From Actinomycetota bacterium (GTDB taxonomy: Bacteria; Actinomycetota; Acidimicrobiia; Acidimicrobiales; AC-25): a stretch of 7,053 nucleotides of DNA. The DNA is taken from the NCBI GenBank assembly GCA_005888395.1, contig VAXF01000015.1, positions 6,262 through 13,314 of the forward strand, given 5' to 3'. Both the position numbers and the translations under genes were made by a program. The notes beneath the pieces are model-generated. The model saw only the letters and a list, made by a program, of their open reading frames with translations. It did not search any database and was not told the origin of the DNA. Of the stretch, positions 1-6,275 are shown piece after piece (the stretch's first letter is position 1; the number at the start of each line of letters is the position of its first letter).

Positions 1-82
1 GCTGGCAGCCGGCGCCGTCTCCCGGGCCACGCTTCCCTGGGTGCCGTCGCCCGTGCGCCGCGCCGTCGTCGCCATCGGCTAG
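1..82 (+). CDS. C-terminal end of an unidentified protein (cut by left edge)
   Basis: An open frame (codons beginning at position 2) runs from the left edge to a TAG stop at 80-82 and encodes 26 residues ending in RRAVVAIG. Nearly every third codon position in this frame is G or C (24 of 26 codons), whereas the other two forward frames read as arginine- or proline-rich nonsense. That pattern supports real coding. The stop lies 3 nt before the ATG of the LOG-family gene, which suggests the two are cotranscribed. Too little is present to recognise a family: the tail mixes small hydrophobic residues with a VPSPVRR segment. The start and the rest of the gene are outside the window. Confidence 0.55.
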   Translation, partial: LAAGAVSRATLPWVPSPVRRAVVAIG

Positions 83-85
83 AAG

Positions 86-1141
86 ATGTCCGAGCCGGCA
101 CCCCGCGCCCGCACGCCGAGCCCCGATCTCGACCGCCGGTTGTTCGCCCTCCTCGACGAAGTCGGCGCCACGGCCAACCGCGACCAGCTCTTCGAGATCC
201 TCGTGTCGGCCGTGGGTCTCGCGTCGGACGACGTCGATCGACTCGACCTGAAGATCACCAACGCCGCCCTCAAGGAGATGCGGGCCGCGTTCGCCCTCTT
301 CGCCCGCTACCGCGACGTCCCGAAGGTGACGATCTTCGGCTCGGCGCGCACGCTTCGCGACGACCCGCTCTACGAGCAGACGCGCGACCTGGCCCACGCC
401 CTCGCCGCGCAGGGCTGGATGGTGGTCACCGGCGCCGGCCCCGGGATCATGGCCGCAGGCATGGAGGGCGCAGGCCTGGAGCGGGCCATCGGCATCAACA
501 TCCGCCTGCCGTTCGAGCAGGAGTCGAACCCTTTCATCGCCGACGACAAGCTCCTCTCGATGAAGTACTTCTTCACGCGCAAGCTGATGCTCATGAAGGA
601 GTCAGCCGGCTTCGCCGTGCTCCCCGGTGGCTTCGGCACCCTCGACGAGGCCCTCGAGCTGCTCACCTTGCAGCAGACCGGCAAGGCCGACCCGCACCCG
701 ATCGTGCTCCTCGACGAGGTCGAGCACGGCACCTACTGGCACGCGTGGGAGCGCTTCTTCGTCGACGAAGTCGTGAGCCGGGGTTACGTCAACCACGACG
801 ACGACTGCCTGTACCGCATCACCGACGACGTCGCCGCCGCCGTCGGCGAGATCCTCGGCTTCTACCGCAACTACCACTCGATCCGCTTCGTGCGCGACCG
901 CCTCGTGATCCGGCTGCGCGTCCTCCCCACCGACAACGACCTCACCGCGCTGAACGAGGAGTTCGTCGACATCTGTGCCGGCGGCCGCATCGAGGCCACG
1001 GCGCCGTTGCCGGCGGAGGTGGCCGACGAGGACCGCCTCGAGCTGCCGCGGATCGTCCTGCGCTTCGACCGGCTCCATTACGCCCGCCTCCACGAGCTCA
1101 TCAGGCGCCTGAACGGGATGCCCAGCGTGGAGCGGCTATGA
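86..1141 (+). CDS. LOG-family (TIGR00730-type) Rossmann-fold nucleotide-binding protein with extra C-terminal domain
   Basis: This 351-residue protein carries the hallmarks of the LOG / 'lysine decarboxylase-like' family. These are an FGSAR loop at residues 84-88, a Gly-rich TGAGPGIMAAGMEGA nucleotide loop at 115-129 and the signature PGGFGTLDE at 180-188. Characterised LOG proteins are cytosolic phosphoribohydrolases that split nucleoside 5'-monophosphates into base and ribose 5-phosphate (cytokinin activation in plants, nucleotide salvage or turnover in bacteria). The true substrate here cannot be read from sequence, and the old lysine decarboxylase label should not be used. Classical LOG proteins are about 180-220 residues. 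This one has about 75 extra N-terminal residues and about 90 C-terminal residues (from roughly 258) with an apparent beta-alpha-beta-beta-alpha pattern that could be ACT- or ferredoxin-like. ATG at 86 is chosen because it follows the upstream stop by 3 nt and the next in-frame Met is residue 65. No strong Shine-Dalgarno is visible, consistent with coupling to the upstream gene. Confidence 0.92.
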   Translation: MSEPAPRARTPSPDLDRRLFALLDEVGATANRDQLFEILVSAVGLASDDVDRLDLKITNAALKEMRAAFALFARYRDVPKVTIFGSARTLRDDPLYEQTRDLAHALAAQGWMVVTGAGPGIMAAGMEGAGLERAIGINIRLPFEQESNPFIADDKLLSMKYFFTRKLMLMKESAGFAVLPGGFGTLDEALELLTLQQTGKADPHPIVLLDEVEHGTYWHAWERFFVDEVVSRGYVNHDDDCLYRITDDVAAAVGEILGFYRNYHSIRFVRDRLVIRLRVLPTDNDLTALNEEFVDICAGGRIEATAPLPAEVADEDRLELPRIVLRFDRLHYARLHELIRRLNGMPSVERL

Positions 1142-1148
1142 AAGGGGC

Positions 1149-1691
1149 ATGACACGATTCCGTCTGCTCGTGGTGCCCGTGGTGGCCGCCCTCGCCCTCG
1201 CCGGCTGCGGCTCCAGCTCGAAGACCAAGACGACCTCGTCGGGCACGCCCTCCACGGTCGCGTCGTCGTCGACGTCGGCGGCCGCCGGTGGCAGCGCCAC
1301 CGTGAACACGGCAACGACGAAGCTCGGCACCGTCCTCGTCGACGCCCGGGGCCGCACGCTGTACCACCTCACCCCCGAGACGACGAGCCACATCGTCTGC
1401 ACCGGCGGCTGCACGACCACGTGGCCGCCGTTGCTCGTCGAAGGCACCGCGAAGCCGACGGCAGGTGCGGGTGTCACCGCCAAGCTCACGGTCGTCATGC
1501 GGCCCGACGGCAAGGACCAGGTGGCGGCCGACGGGCTGCTGCTCTACACGTACGCGGCCGACCACGCGGCCGGTGACACCAACGGCGAGGGCGTGGCGGG
1601 CGTGTGGCACGTGATCAAGGTCGGCGCCGCGTCCGGCACGGCCACCACCGTCGCCGGCAACGTGACCACGACCACCAGCTACACCTACTGA
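1149..1691 (+). CDS. Exported lipoprotein with secreted repeats of unknown function (Lipoprotein_15 / COG4315 type)
   Basis: This 180-residue protein begins with a lipoprotein signal peptide: two Arg near the N-terminus, a hydrophobic core at residues 6-18 and a lipobox LAGC with the modified Cys at 20. A low-complexity Ser/Thr/Ala linker (about 21-57) follows and would hold the domain off the membrane. Two diverged repeats come next. The first (about 59-97) has LGTVLVDARGRTLYHL, then C84 and C88 in CTGGC and the WPPLL motif. The second (about 124-158) has DGLLLYTYAADHAAGD and ends GVWHVIKV. This is the layout of the 'secreted repeat of unknown function' family (PF03640), for which no reaction is established. 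A Thr-rich tail closes the protein. The start ATG has AAAGGGG (1141-1147) just 1 nt upstream, an unusually tight spacing. The gene begins 7 nt after the LOG stop, so it is probably cotranscribed. Confidence 0.92.
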   Translation: MTRFRLLVVPVVAALALAGCGSSSKTKTTSSGTPSTVASSSTSAAAGGSATVNTATTKLGTVLVDARGRTLYHLTPETTSHIVCTGGCTTTWPPLLVEGTAKPTAGAGVTAKLTVVMRPDGKDQVAADGLLLYTYAADHAAGDTNGEGVAGVWHVIKVGAASGTATTVAGNVTTTTSYTY

Positions 1692-1699
1692 GCCCGGCC

Positions 1700-2503
1700 G
1701 TGCGCACCGAGCTCGCCGCCGTTCCGCAGGCCGAGCACGTGCACGTGCGACTCGACCCGGAAACGGTGACCGCCGCATACGTCCGCCAGCGGCGGCGGTT
1801 CGCGGCGTGGGTGGCCACGCTCGACGAGGCGACGCTCGCGTCGCGGACTCGCTGCGCGAAGTGGACCGTGGCCGACGTCCTCCTCCACGGCTGCGACGTC
1901 GACGGTTGGATGCGATCGATCTGGTCCGGGACGCTGCCGTTGGACACGTTCGACCCGAGGACCACGCCTCACGAGTCCGTCATGACCGGCAGGTCGATCG
2001 CCGACCGCGAGGTACGCGACCGTTACGTCGCGTCGGCCGAGGCGATGGCTGCCGACGTCGCCGCCAGCGCGCCCGACCGGTGGGGGCTCCCATCGCTCGT
2101 GCCCGCGGGACCGGTGCCCTGGTGGATGAGCCTCTTGCACGTGCTCTACGACTCGTCGCTCCACGAGCGCGATGCGCGGCTCCCGCTGGGACTCGCCGCT
2201 GCGCACGACCCCGACGAGGAGACCGTGGTGCTCGCGTGGTCGCTGGCAATCGTCGGGCTGTTCGGCAGCGACGAGCTCGACGCGATCGTCGCCGGGGTCC
2301 GCGTCACCGCGGGAGCGGGGCTCGTCACGGTCGCCCCGGTCGGCGACGCTCGCGATGCCGGCGTGCCCGTGTTGCGGGGCGACCCCGCCGTCGTCTCCGA
2401 CGCGCTGTCGGGTCGAGGCTCCCTTGACGACGCCCTCGACGGCCACCCGGCGATCGTCCACCGTCTCGGTTCCCTCGCCCGTTTCTTCACGACCCCGCTG
2501 TAG
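1700..2503 (+). CDS. Mycothiol-dependent maleylpyruvate isomerase (MDMPI)/DinB-type family protein
   Basis: Predicted 267 residues from GTG at 1700, which lies 8 nt past the lipoprotein stop. The N-terminal half resembles the MDMPI_N four-helix DinB-like domain. It has KWTVADVLLHGCDVDGWM (about 54-71), matching the family's WTVxDVxxH segment, and YDSSLHERDARLPLG (about 150-164), matching the second metal-binding segment. H63, D151 and H155 occupy the positions of the metal triad. In the characterised Corynebacterium enzyme these are His, Glu, His, so the middle ligand appears conservatively replaced by Asp. The C-terminal part (about 198-267) has the RVTAGAG...GDPAVVSDALSGR pattern seen in the second domain of these proteins. 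Members typically use mycothiol as a cofactor or nucleophile, but the substrate here is unknown and no aromatic-degradation genes are nearby. The open frame extends upstream to ATG 1604, but that part overlaps the lipoprotein and is Arg/His-rich shadow. GTG codons at residues 14 and 16 are alternative starts. Confidence 0.82.
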   Translation: MRTELAAVPQAEHVHVRLDPETVTAAYVRQRRRFAAWVATLDEATLASRTRCAKWTVADVLLHGCDVDGWMRSIWSGTLPLDTFDPRTTPHESVMTGRSIADREVRDRYVASAEAMAADVAASAPDRWGLPSLVPAGPVPWWMSLLHVLYDSSLHERDARLPLGLAAAHDPDEETVVLAWSLAIVGLFGSDELDAIVAGVRVTAGAGLVTVAPVGDARDAGVPVLRGDPAVVSDALSGRGSLDDALDGHPAIVHRLGSLARFFTTPL

Positions 2504-2517
2504 CGGAAACCTCCGGC

Positions 2518-2721
2518 TCAGCCGCTGTCGTCGGGCTCCCGGAGGATGGCGGCGGCCTTCTCGACCGCCCGCCTGGCGCGGGTCAGGCGCCGCTCCTCGA
2601 CTGGGAGCTCGCTGCCGCCGGCGTCGATCGACTCGCGCAGCCGCACGATGGCGAGGTCAGCCAGCTCCTCGGCGATCGCCTCGAGGCGCTGCCGGATCTC
2701 GTCGAACTCACCGGCCATCAC
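2518..2721 (-). CDS. Small helical protein of unknown function, last gene of the glycolate oxidase operon
   Basis: This 67-residue protein is highly charged and rich in Ala, Glu, Arg and Leu. It appears to form two helices (about residues 6-33 and 41-62) joined by a DAGGSELP turn, like an alpha-hairpin. No signal peptide, Cys pair or catalytic motif is seen, and I do not recognise the family. It can start at GTG 2721 or at the adjacent ATG 2718. Both overlap the end of glcF (stop 2710-2708), by 14 or 11 nt, and a good GAGG ribosome site lies 6 or 9 nt upstream. Overlap, ribosome site and strand all argue that it is expressed with glcDEF. Its stop faces the plus-strand MDMPI-type gene stop across 14 nt. 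It could be an assembly factor or subunit of the glycolate oxidase, or an unrelated passenger; neither is shown. Because it is short, it is less certain than its neighbours. Confidence 0.72.
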   Translation of the reverse strand: MMAGEFDEIRQRLEAIAEELADLAIVRLRESIDAGGSELPVEERRLTRARRAVEKAAAILREPDDSG

Positions 2722-3859
2722 GTATCACCTCGTCCACGATCTCGAGCGGGTGGCGCACGTCGAGCCCGGCCACGGCCAGGTGCATCGCGCAGCCGGGGTT
2801 GGCGCTGGCGACGACCACGGCGCCGGTGCGGGCGATCGCCGCCACCTTGCGTGCCCTGATGTCGGCCGCCATGTCGGGGTGCAGCGCGGCGTAGGCGCCG
2901 CCCGCGCCGCAGCACAGCCCCTCGTCGTCGAGCTCGACCAGGTCGGCGTAGCGCCCGAGGACCGTTCGGACGTGCGCGTGTGCCTTCTGCACGTGACGAA
3001 GGTGGCACGGGTCCTGCACGGCCACCAGCTGCGGGAACCGGCGTGCGGGCACCGGCAGCGCGTCGACTCGGGCCGCCAGCCACTCGTGCACGTCCATCAC
3101 CCGCCGGCTGAACTCGGCCGCGTCGGGCGTCCCGAGGAGACGGCCATAGCCCTTCAACGCCGCACCACAGCCCGCCGAGTCGACGAGCACCGGCGCCTCG
3201 CCGGGAAAGGCGCCGATCACCCGCCGGGCCAGCCGCTGCGCGTCCTCGACGAGGCCCGCGTGCTCGTGGAGCGCGCCGCAGCATGCCGCCCCCGGGCCCG
3301 GCAGAGCCACACCCGCGCCGGCTGCGGCGAGCACGCGCATGACGGCCGCGTGCGTTTCGCGCATCCACGCGTCCATGACGCAGCCGGTGAACAGCCACAC
3401 GTCGTTTCCCGTCGCGACGAGCGGCCGGCGCCGCAGCGCGAGACGGGGCAACCCGAAGCGCCGGGGCACGAGGCGCAGCCGCTGCCCCACCGCCAGCGCG
3501 GTCGACGCCGTCAGCAGGAGACGGTGCCGGCCGAGCACGCGGTAGCCGGCACGCCGCCACCCCGGCTGGTAGCGCGTGTCGCTCGCGAGCGTCTCGCGCG
3601 CTCCCTCCATGAGATGGCCGAAGGGCACCGACGACGGGCACACCGCCTCGCAGGCGCGGCACTGCACGCACAGGTCCATGAAGCGGGTGAAGTCACCCTC
3701 GAGCGGCGCACCCGACCACTGCACGGCGCGCATGGCGGCGATGCGTCCCCGCGGGGACGCCGACTCCTCACCGGTCACCCTGTACGTCGGGCAGTGAGGC
3801 AGGCACAGCCCGCACGCGACGCACGAGACCAGCTCGTCGTCGTCCAGATGAAGGGTCAT
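2708..3859 (-). CDS. glcF: Glycolate oxidase iron-sulfur subunit GlcF
   Basis: This 383-residue protein (the E. coli protein is about 400) is the electron-transfer subunit of glycolate oxidase. It has two N-terminal [4Fe-4S] ferredoxin motifs, C13-x2-C16-x2-C19-x3-C23-P and C64-x2-C67-x2-C70-x3-C74-P. Two CCG cysteine-rich domains follow: C160 with C193-C194-G and C231, then C285 (DPCHL) with C316-C317-G and C357. CCG domains bind iron-sulfur clusters in heterodisulfide-reductase-like proteins. Electrons from the flavin subunits would pass through this protein toward membrane quinones. The start ATG overlaps the glcE stop as ATGA and has GGAG 9 nt upstream (minus strand 3872-3869). The open frame continues upstream to 4513, but that Arg-rich extension is out-of-frame glcE sequence. 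Anaerobic glycerol-3-phosphate dehydrogenase GlpC and lactate-utilisation LutA share this architecture. The adjacent GlcD and GlcE decide for glycolate oxidase. Confidence 0.93.
   Translation of the reverse strand: MTLHLDDDELVSCVACGLCLPHCPTYRVTGEESASPRGRIAAMRAVQWSGAPLEGDFTRFMDLCVQCRACEAVCPSSVPFGHLMEGARETLASDTRYQPGWRRAGYRVLGRHRLLLTASTALAVGQRLRLVPRRFGLPRLALRRRPLVATGNDVWLFTGCVMDAWMRETHAAVMRVLAAAGAGVALPGPGAACCGALHEHAGLVEDAQRLARRVIGAFPGEAPVLVDSAGCGAALKGYGRLLGTPDAAEFSRRVMDVHEWLAARVDALPVPARRFPQLVAVQDPCHLRHVQKAHAHVRTVLGRYADLVELDDEGLCCGAGGAYAALHPDMAADIRARKVAAIARTGAVVVASANPGCAMHLAVAGLDVRHPLEIVDEVIRDGR
2728..2731 (-). promoter_or_regulatory. Ribosome binding site of the 67-residue gene, inside glcF
   Basis: On the minus strand GAGG (followed by TGATAC) lies 6 nt before the GTG at 2721 and 9 nt before the ATG at 2718. 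It sits within the last codons of glcF, so terminating ribosomes could reload here. It supports the small gene being real but does not decide between the two starts. Confidence 0.5.
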
Positions 3860-4758
3860 GCGAGCACGCTCCGGCCGGGGTTCAGGCGGCCGGACGGGTC
3901 GAACTCGTGCTTGATGCGCCGGTTGAGCTCGACGGCGCCGGGCGACAGCGCTGCGGGAGGCTGGGCCTCGGCCGTGTGCACGATGCCGACGCCGACCTCG
4001 GCCACGAACCGGCCCGTCAGCGCGCGCAGCTCCGACGGGCGCACCGACCGCCTGCCGCCGGTGGGCAACGGCGGCGGGCCGTCGACCTCGGGGGCGCGCG
4101 CGAACGCGGCCTGGGCGGCGACATCGTCGGGGTGGCCCTCGAGCAGCAGCCACGTGGTCGTCCCGTCCCAGAGGATCGACGTGGGCCGGTGCAGCCGCAG
4201 GCGCAGCTCGAAGGGATCGAGTTCGCCTGCGAACCACCGTGAGACCGCAGGCACCGGCCGGCACCTGAGCACGACCTGGGCCAGCAGCCCGAGGGTGCCG
4301 AGCGAGCCGACCAGCAACCGGCACAGGTCGAAGCCGCTGACGTTCTTCACCACCGGCCCGCCGGCCTTCACGAGCCGGCCCTCGGCCGACACGTACCGCG
4401 CCTCCAGCAGCGTGTCGCGCACCGGTCCGTAGCCCAGCCGGCGGATGCCGCTCCTCCCGACGGCGAGCACCCCGCCGACGGTCGCGCCGTCCCACGCGGG
4501 GAGCGCCACGCACTGGCTCTTCTCGCCCAGCGCGGCGTCGAGGTCGGCGACGGTGGTACCCGCGCCACAGCGCACCACCATCTCCGCGGGCTCGTACTCC
4601 GCGATGCCGGCGGGCGCCCGAACCTCACGCGTGCCGGCCTCGACCGCGCCGCCGACCGACCACTGCGTGCGGCCGCCCACGCACGCGACCGGCCCATCCG
4701 CGCCCACCTCTTCGGCGAACGTGGCCAGCGCGCCGTCGTTGATAGCTCCGCCGCTCAT
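3856..4758 (-). CDS. glcE: Glycolate oxidase FAD-binding subunit GlcE
   Basis: This 300-residue protein (E. coli GlcE is about 350) belongs to the PCMH-type FAD-binding fold. Recognisable segments are a GAGTTVADLDAALGE strand-helix at about 65-79, the FAD-site ATVGGVLAVGRSGIRRLGYGPVRD at 92-115, the VKNVSGFDLCRLLVGSLGTLG block at 137-157, and the C-terminal HEFDPSGRLNPGR at 284-296 typical of GlcD/GlcE. The usual N-terminal FAD loop of E. coli GlcE is replaced by a shorter GGRTQWSVGG (28-37), a form I associate with actinobacterial homologues. In the complex GlcE works with GlcD and GlcF in oxidising glycolate to glyoxylate. ATG 4758 overlaps the glcD stop as ATGA and has GGAGGG 9 nt upstream (minus strand 4773-4768). 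The open frame extends to 4971, but that stretch is an Arg-rich shadow of glcD. Confidence 0.92.
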   Translation of the reverse strand: MSGGAINDGALATFAEEVGADGPVACVGGRTQWSVGGAVEAGTREVRAPAGIAEYEPAEMVVRCGAGTTVADLDAALGEKSQCVALPAWDGATVGGVLAVGRSGIRRLGYGPVRDTLLEARYVSAEGRLVKAGGPVVKNVSGFDLCRLLVGSLGTLGLLAQVVLRCRPVPAVSRWFAGELDPFELRLRLHRPTSILWDGTTTWLLLEGHPDDVAAQAAFARAPEVDGPPPLPTGGRRSVRPSELRALTGRFVAEVGVGIVHTAEAQPPAALSPGAVELNRRIKHEFDPSGRLNPGRSVLA

Positions 4759-6176
4759 ATCCAGGCGCCCTCCGGCACGCGCTGCAGGTCGCCACAGCGC
4801 GACCCTGCCGGCAGCACCTTGGTGGGGTTGGCCACGCCGTCGGGGTCGAACGCGTGCCGGAGGCGGGCCTGCGCGTCGAGATCGGCCTCGCCGAAGATGA
4901 GCGGCATGTAGTCGCGCTTCTCGAGGCCGATGCCGTGCTCGCCCGACAGCACCCCACCGGCCTCGACGCACGCGGTGATGATCTCCTCGCCCGCGGCCGT
5001 CACGCGTTCCATCACCCCGTTCTCACGCCGGTCGAAGACGATCAGCGGGTGGAGGTTGCCGTCGCCGGCATGGAAGACGTTCATCATCACCAGCCGGTGG
5101 CGCGCCGCGATCTCGTACACCCGCGACAGCACCTCGACGAGGCGGGTGCGTGGCACGACCGCGTCGTGCAGGTAGTAGTTGGGGGCGATGCGGGCGATCG
5201 CGCCGAAGGCCGACTTGCGGCCCTTCCACAGCAGCGCCCGTTCCGCCTCGTCGGCTGCCACGCGTGTTGAGCGCGCGCCGTGCACGCGGCCGACGTCGGC
5301 GACGACCTGCGCCGCGGCTTCGACACCCGCGGGGAGCCCGTCGACCTCCACGAGCAGCACCGCGGCCGCGTCGCGAGGGAAGCCGGCGTGGACGAAGTCC
5401 TCCACCGCGCGCGTGATCTCGGCGTCCATCATCTCGAGGGCGGCGGGGACGATGCCCGCCGCGATGATGCCAGTGACGGTCGCGGCCGCGCCCTCGACGC
5501 TGAGGAAGTCGAGCAGCAACGTGCGCACCGCGGGAGGAGTCGGCGTGAGCCGTACGGCGATCCGGGTGGCGATGCCCATCGTCCCCTCGCTGCCCACGAA
5601 CGCGCCGCGCAGGTCGTAGCCGGCCGGCTCGGCGTCGACCCCGCCCAGGAGCGCGACGGAACCGTCGGCGAGCACGACCTCGATCGCCAGCACGTGCGCG
5701 CTCGTCACGCCGTAGAGCAGGCAGTGGGGCCCGCCCGAGTTGGTGGCGACGTTGCCGCCGACCGTGCACGACTGCTGGCTCGACGGGTCGGGCGCGTAGT
5801 GGAGGCCGAGGTGCGCGACCGAATGAGTGAGGTCGAGGTTGAGCACACCGGGCTCGACCCAGGCCACGCGGTCCTCTTCGTCGACCTCGAGGATCCGGTC
5901 CATCTTCGTGGTCACGATCACGACCGGGTCCTCGACCGGCACCGCGCCGCCCGCCAACCCGGTGCCCGAGCCCCGCGGCGTGAACGGCCGCCCGTGGGCG
6001 CGTGCGATCCGGACGCACGCCTGCACCTCCCCGGTCGTCAGCGGGAAACAGACCACGTGGGCGTGGCCCTCGATGATCCCGGCGTCGCGCGCGTAGAGGG
6101 TCAGCTCGAGCGGCTCCGCCAGCACCCGCTCCGGCGCCAGCGCGGCCCGCAGGTCGGCGACGAGCGCGTCGGGCAC
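4755..6176 (-). CDS. glcD: Glycolate oxidase catalytic FAD subunit GlcD
   Basis: This full-length 473-residue FAD-linked oxidase has an FAD_binding_4 (PCMH) domain followed by an FAD-oxidase C-terminal domain. FAD-binding segments are PRGSGTGLAGG (67-77), CTVGGNVATNSGG (137-149) and GSEGTMG (195-201). Active-site and metal-type signatures of the family are HAGDGNLHP (369-377) and SGEHGIG (411-417). It oxidises glycolate, and often D-lactate or other 2-hydroxyacids, to the 2-oxoacid. GTG at 6176 is the only start codon between an in-frame stop at 6207-6209 and the conserved region, so the start is well constrained even though no strong ribosome site precedes it. It is the first gene of the operon, followed by glcE through an ATGA overlap. 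D-lactate dehydrogenases of the Dld/LldD-like group are similar in sequence. The glcE-glcF context favours glycolate oxidase, but the substrate is inferred from that context. Confidence 0.94.
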   Translation of the reverse strand: MPDALVADLRAALAPERVLAEPLELTLYARDAGIIEGHAHVVCFPLTTGEVQACVRIARAHGRPFTPRGSGTGLAGGAVPVEDPVVIVTTKMDRILEVDEEDRVAWVEPGVLNLDLTHSVAHLGLHYAPDPSSQQSCTVGGNVATNSGGPHCLLYGVTSAHVLAIEVVLADGSVALLGGVDAEPAGYDLRGAFVGSEGTMGIATRIAVRLTPTPPAVRTLLLDFLSVEGAAATVTGIIAAGIVPAALEMMDAEITRAVEDFVHAGFPRDAAAVLLVEVDGLPAGVEAAAQVVADVGRVHGARSTRVAADEAERALLWKGRKSAFGAIARIAPNYYLHDAVVPRTRLVEVLSRVYEIAARHRLVMMNVFHAGDGNLHPLIVFDRRENGVMERVTAAGEEIITACVEAGGVLSGEHGIGLEKRDYMPLIFGEADLDAQARLRHAFDPDGVANPTKVLPAGSRCGDLQRVPEGAWI

Positions 6177-6184
6177 GCTCGCGA

Positions 6185-6225
6185 CGGTACCGGTCCCTCG
6201 TTCCTGTCACAGCCCCCGTATACGG
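6185..6225. promoter_or_regulatory. Cluster of palindromes in the divergent glcD / 6276-gene intergenic region (candidate operator or promoter)
   Basis: The 99-bp region between the two divergent starts (6177-6275) must hold the promoters of both transcription units. It contains CGGTACCG (6185-6192, perfect 8-bp palindrome), CTGT-C-ACAG (6204-6212, arms around one base) and CCGTATACGG (6216-6225, perfect 10-bp palindrome). The TATAC core of the last is the only AT-rich hexamer-like element here and could act as a -10 box on either strand. I could not find a matching -35 at proper spacing on either strand. The palindromes may be operators for an unseen regulator; that is inference. Confidence 0.3.
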
Positions 6226-6275
6226 TCTTGCCGGCGCTTCCCCCGTTTCGCCTCCAGCGCGCGAAGGGGAACGCC

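Noticed and set aside
1245..1320. Repetitive GTCGTCGTCG-like stretch, looked at as a tandem repeat or regulatory repeat
   Set aside because: It encodes the low-complexity Ser/Thr/Ala linker of the lipoprotein after the lipobox; codon bias explains the repetition.
1101..1778. Minus-strand open frame of 225 codons opposite the lipoprotein gene
   Set aside because: It lacks motifs and is Arg-rich, while the plus strand has a lipobox and the PF03640-type repeats.
2495..2526. Possible terminator between the convergent stops (AGCGG...CCGCT and CGGC-TCA-GCCG pairings)
   Set aside because: Stems are only 4-5 bp, mutually exclusive in part, and no T-run follows on either strand. I do not regard this as a supported intrinsic terminator.
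2546..4432. 628-codon plus-strand open frame opposite glcF and glcE
   Set aside because: It is rich in Arg, His, Pro and Ala with no recognisable motifs and lies antisense to genes whose cysteine and FAD motifs are unmistakable. Long antisense open frames are expected at this GC content.
3860..4513. N-terminal extension of the glcF frame (a 601-codon reading)
   Set aside because: The extension is Arg/Ala/Gly-rich and is out-of-frame glcE sequence. The real start is the ATG at 3859, with ATGA overlap, GGAG site and the first ferredoxin motif 12 residues later.
5280..6275. Upstream extension of the 6276 gene (a 473-codon reading)
   Set aside because: The upstream part is antisense to glcD and compositionally a shadow. 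The ATG at 6276 has a good ribosome site 5 nt upstream.
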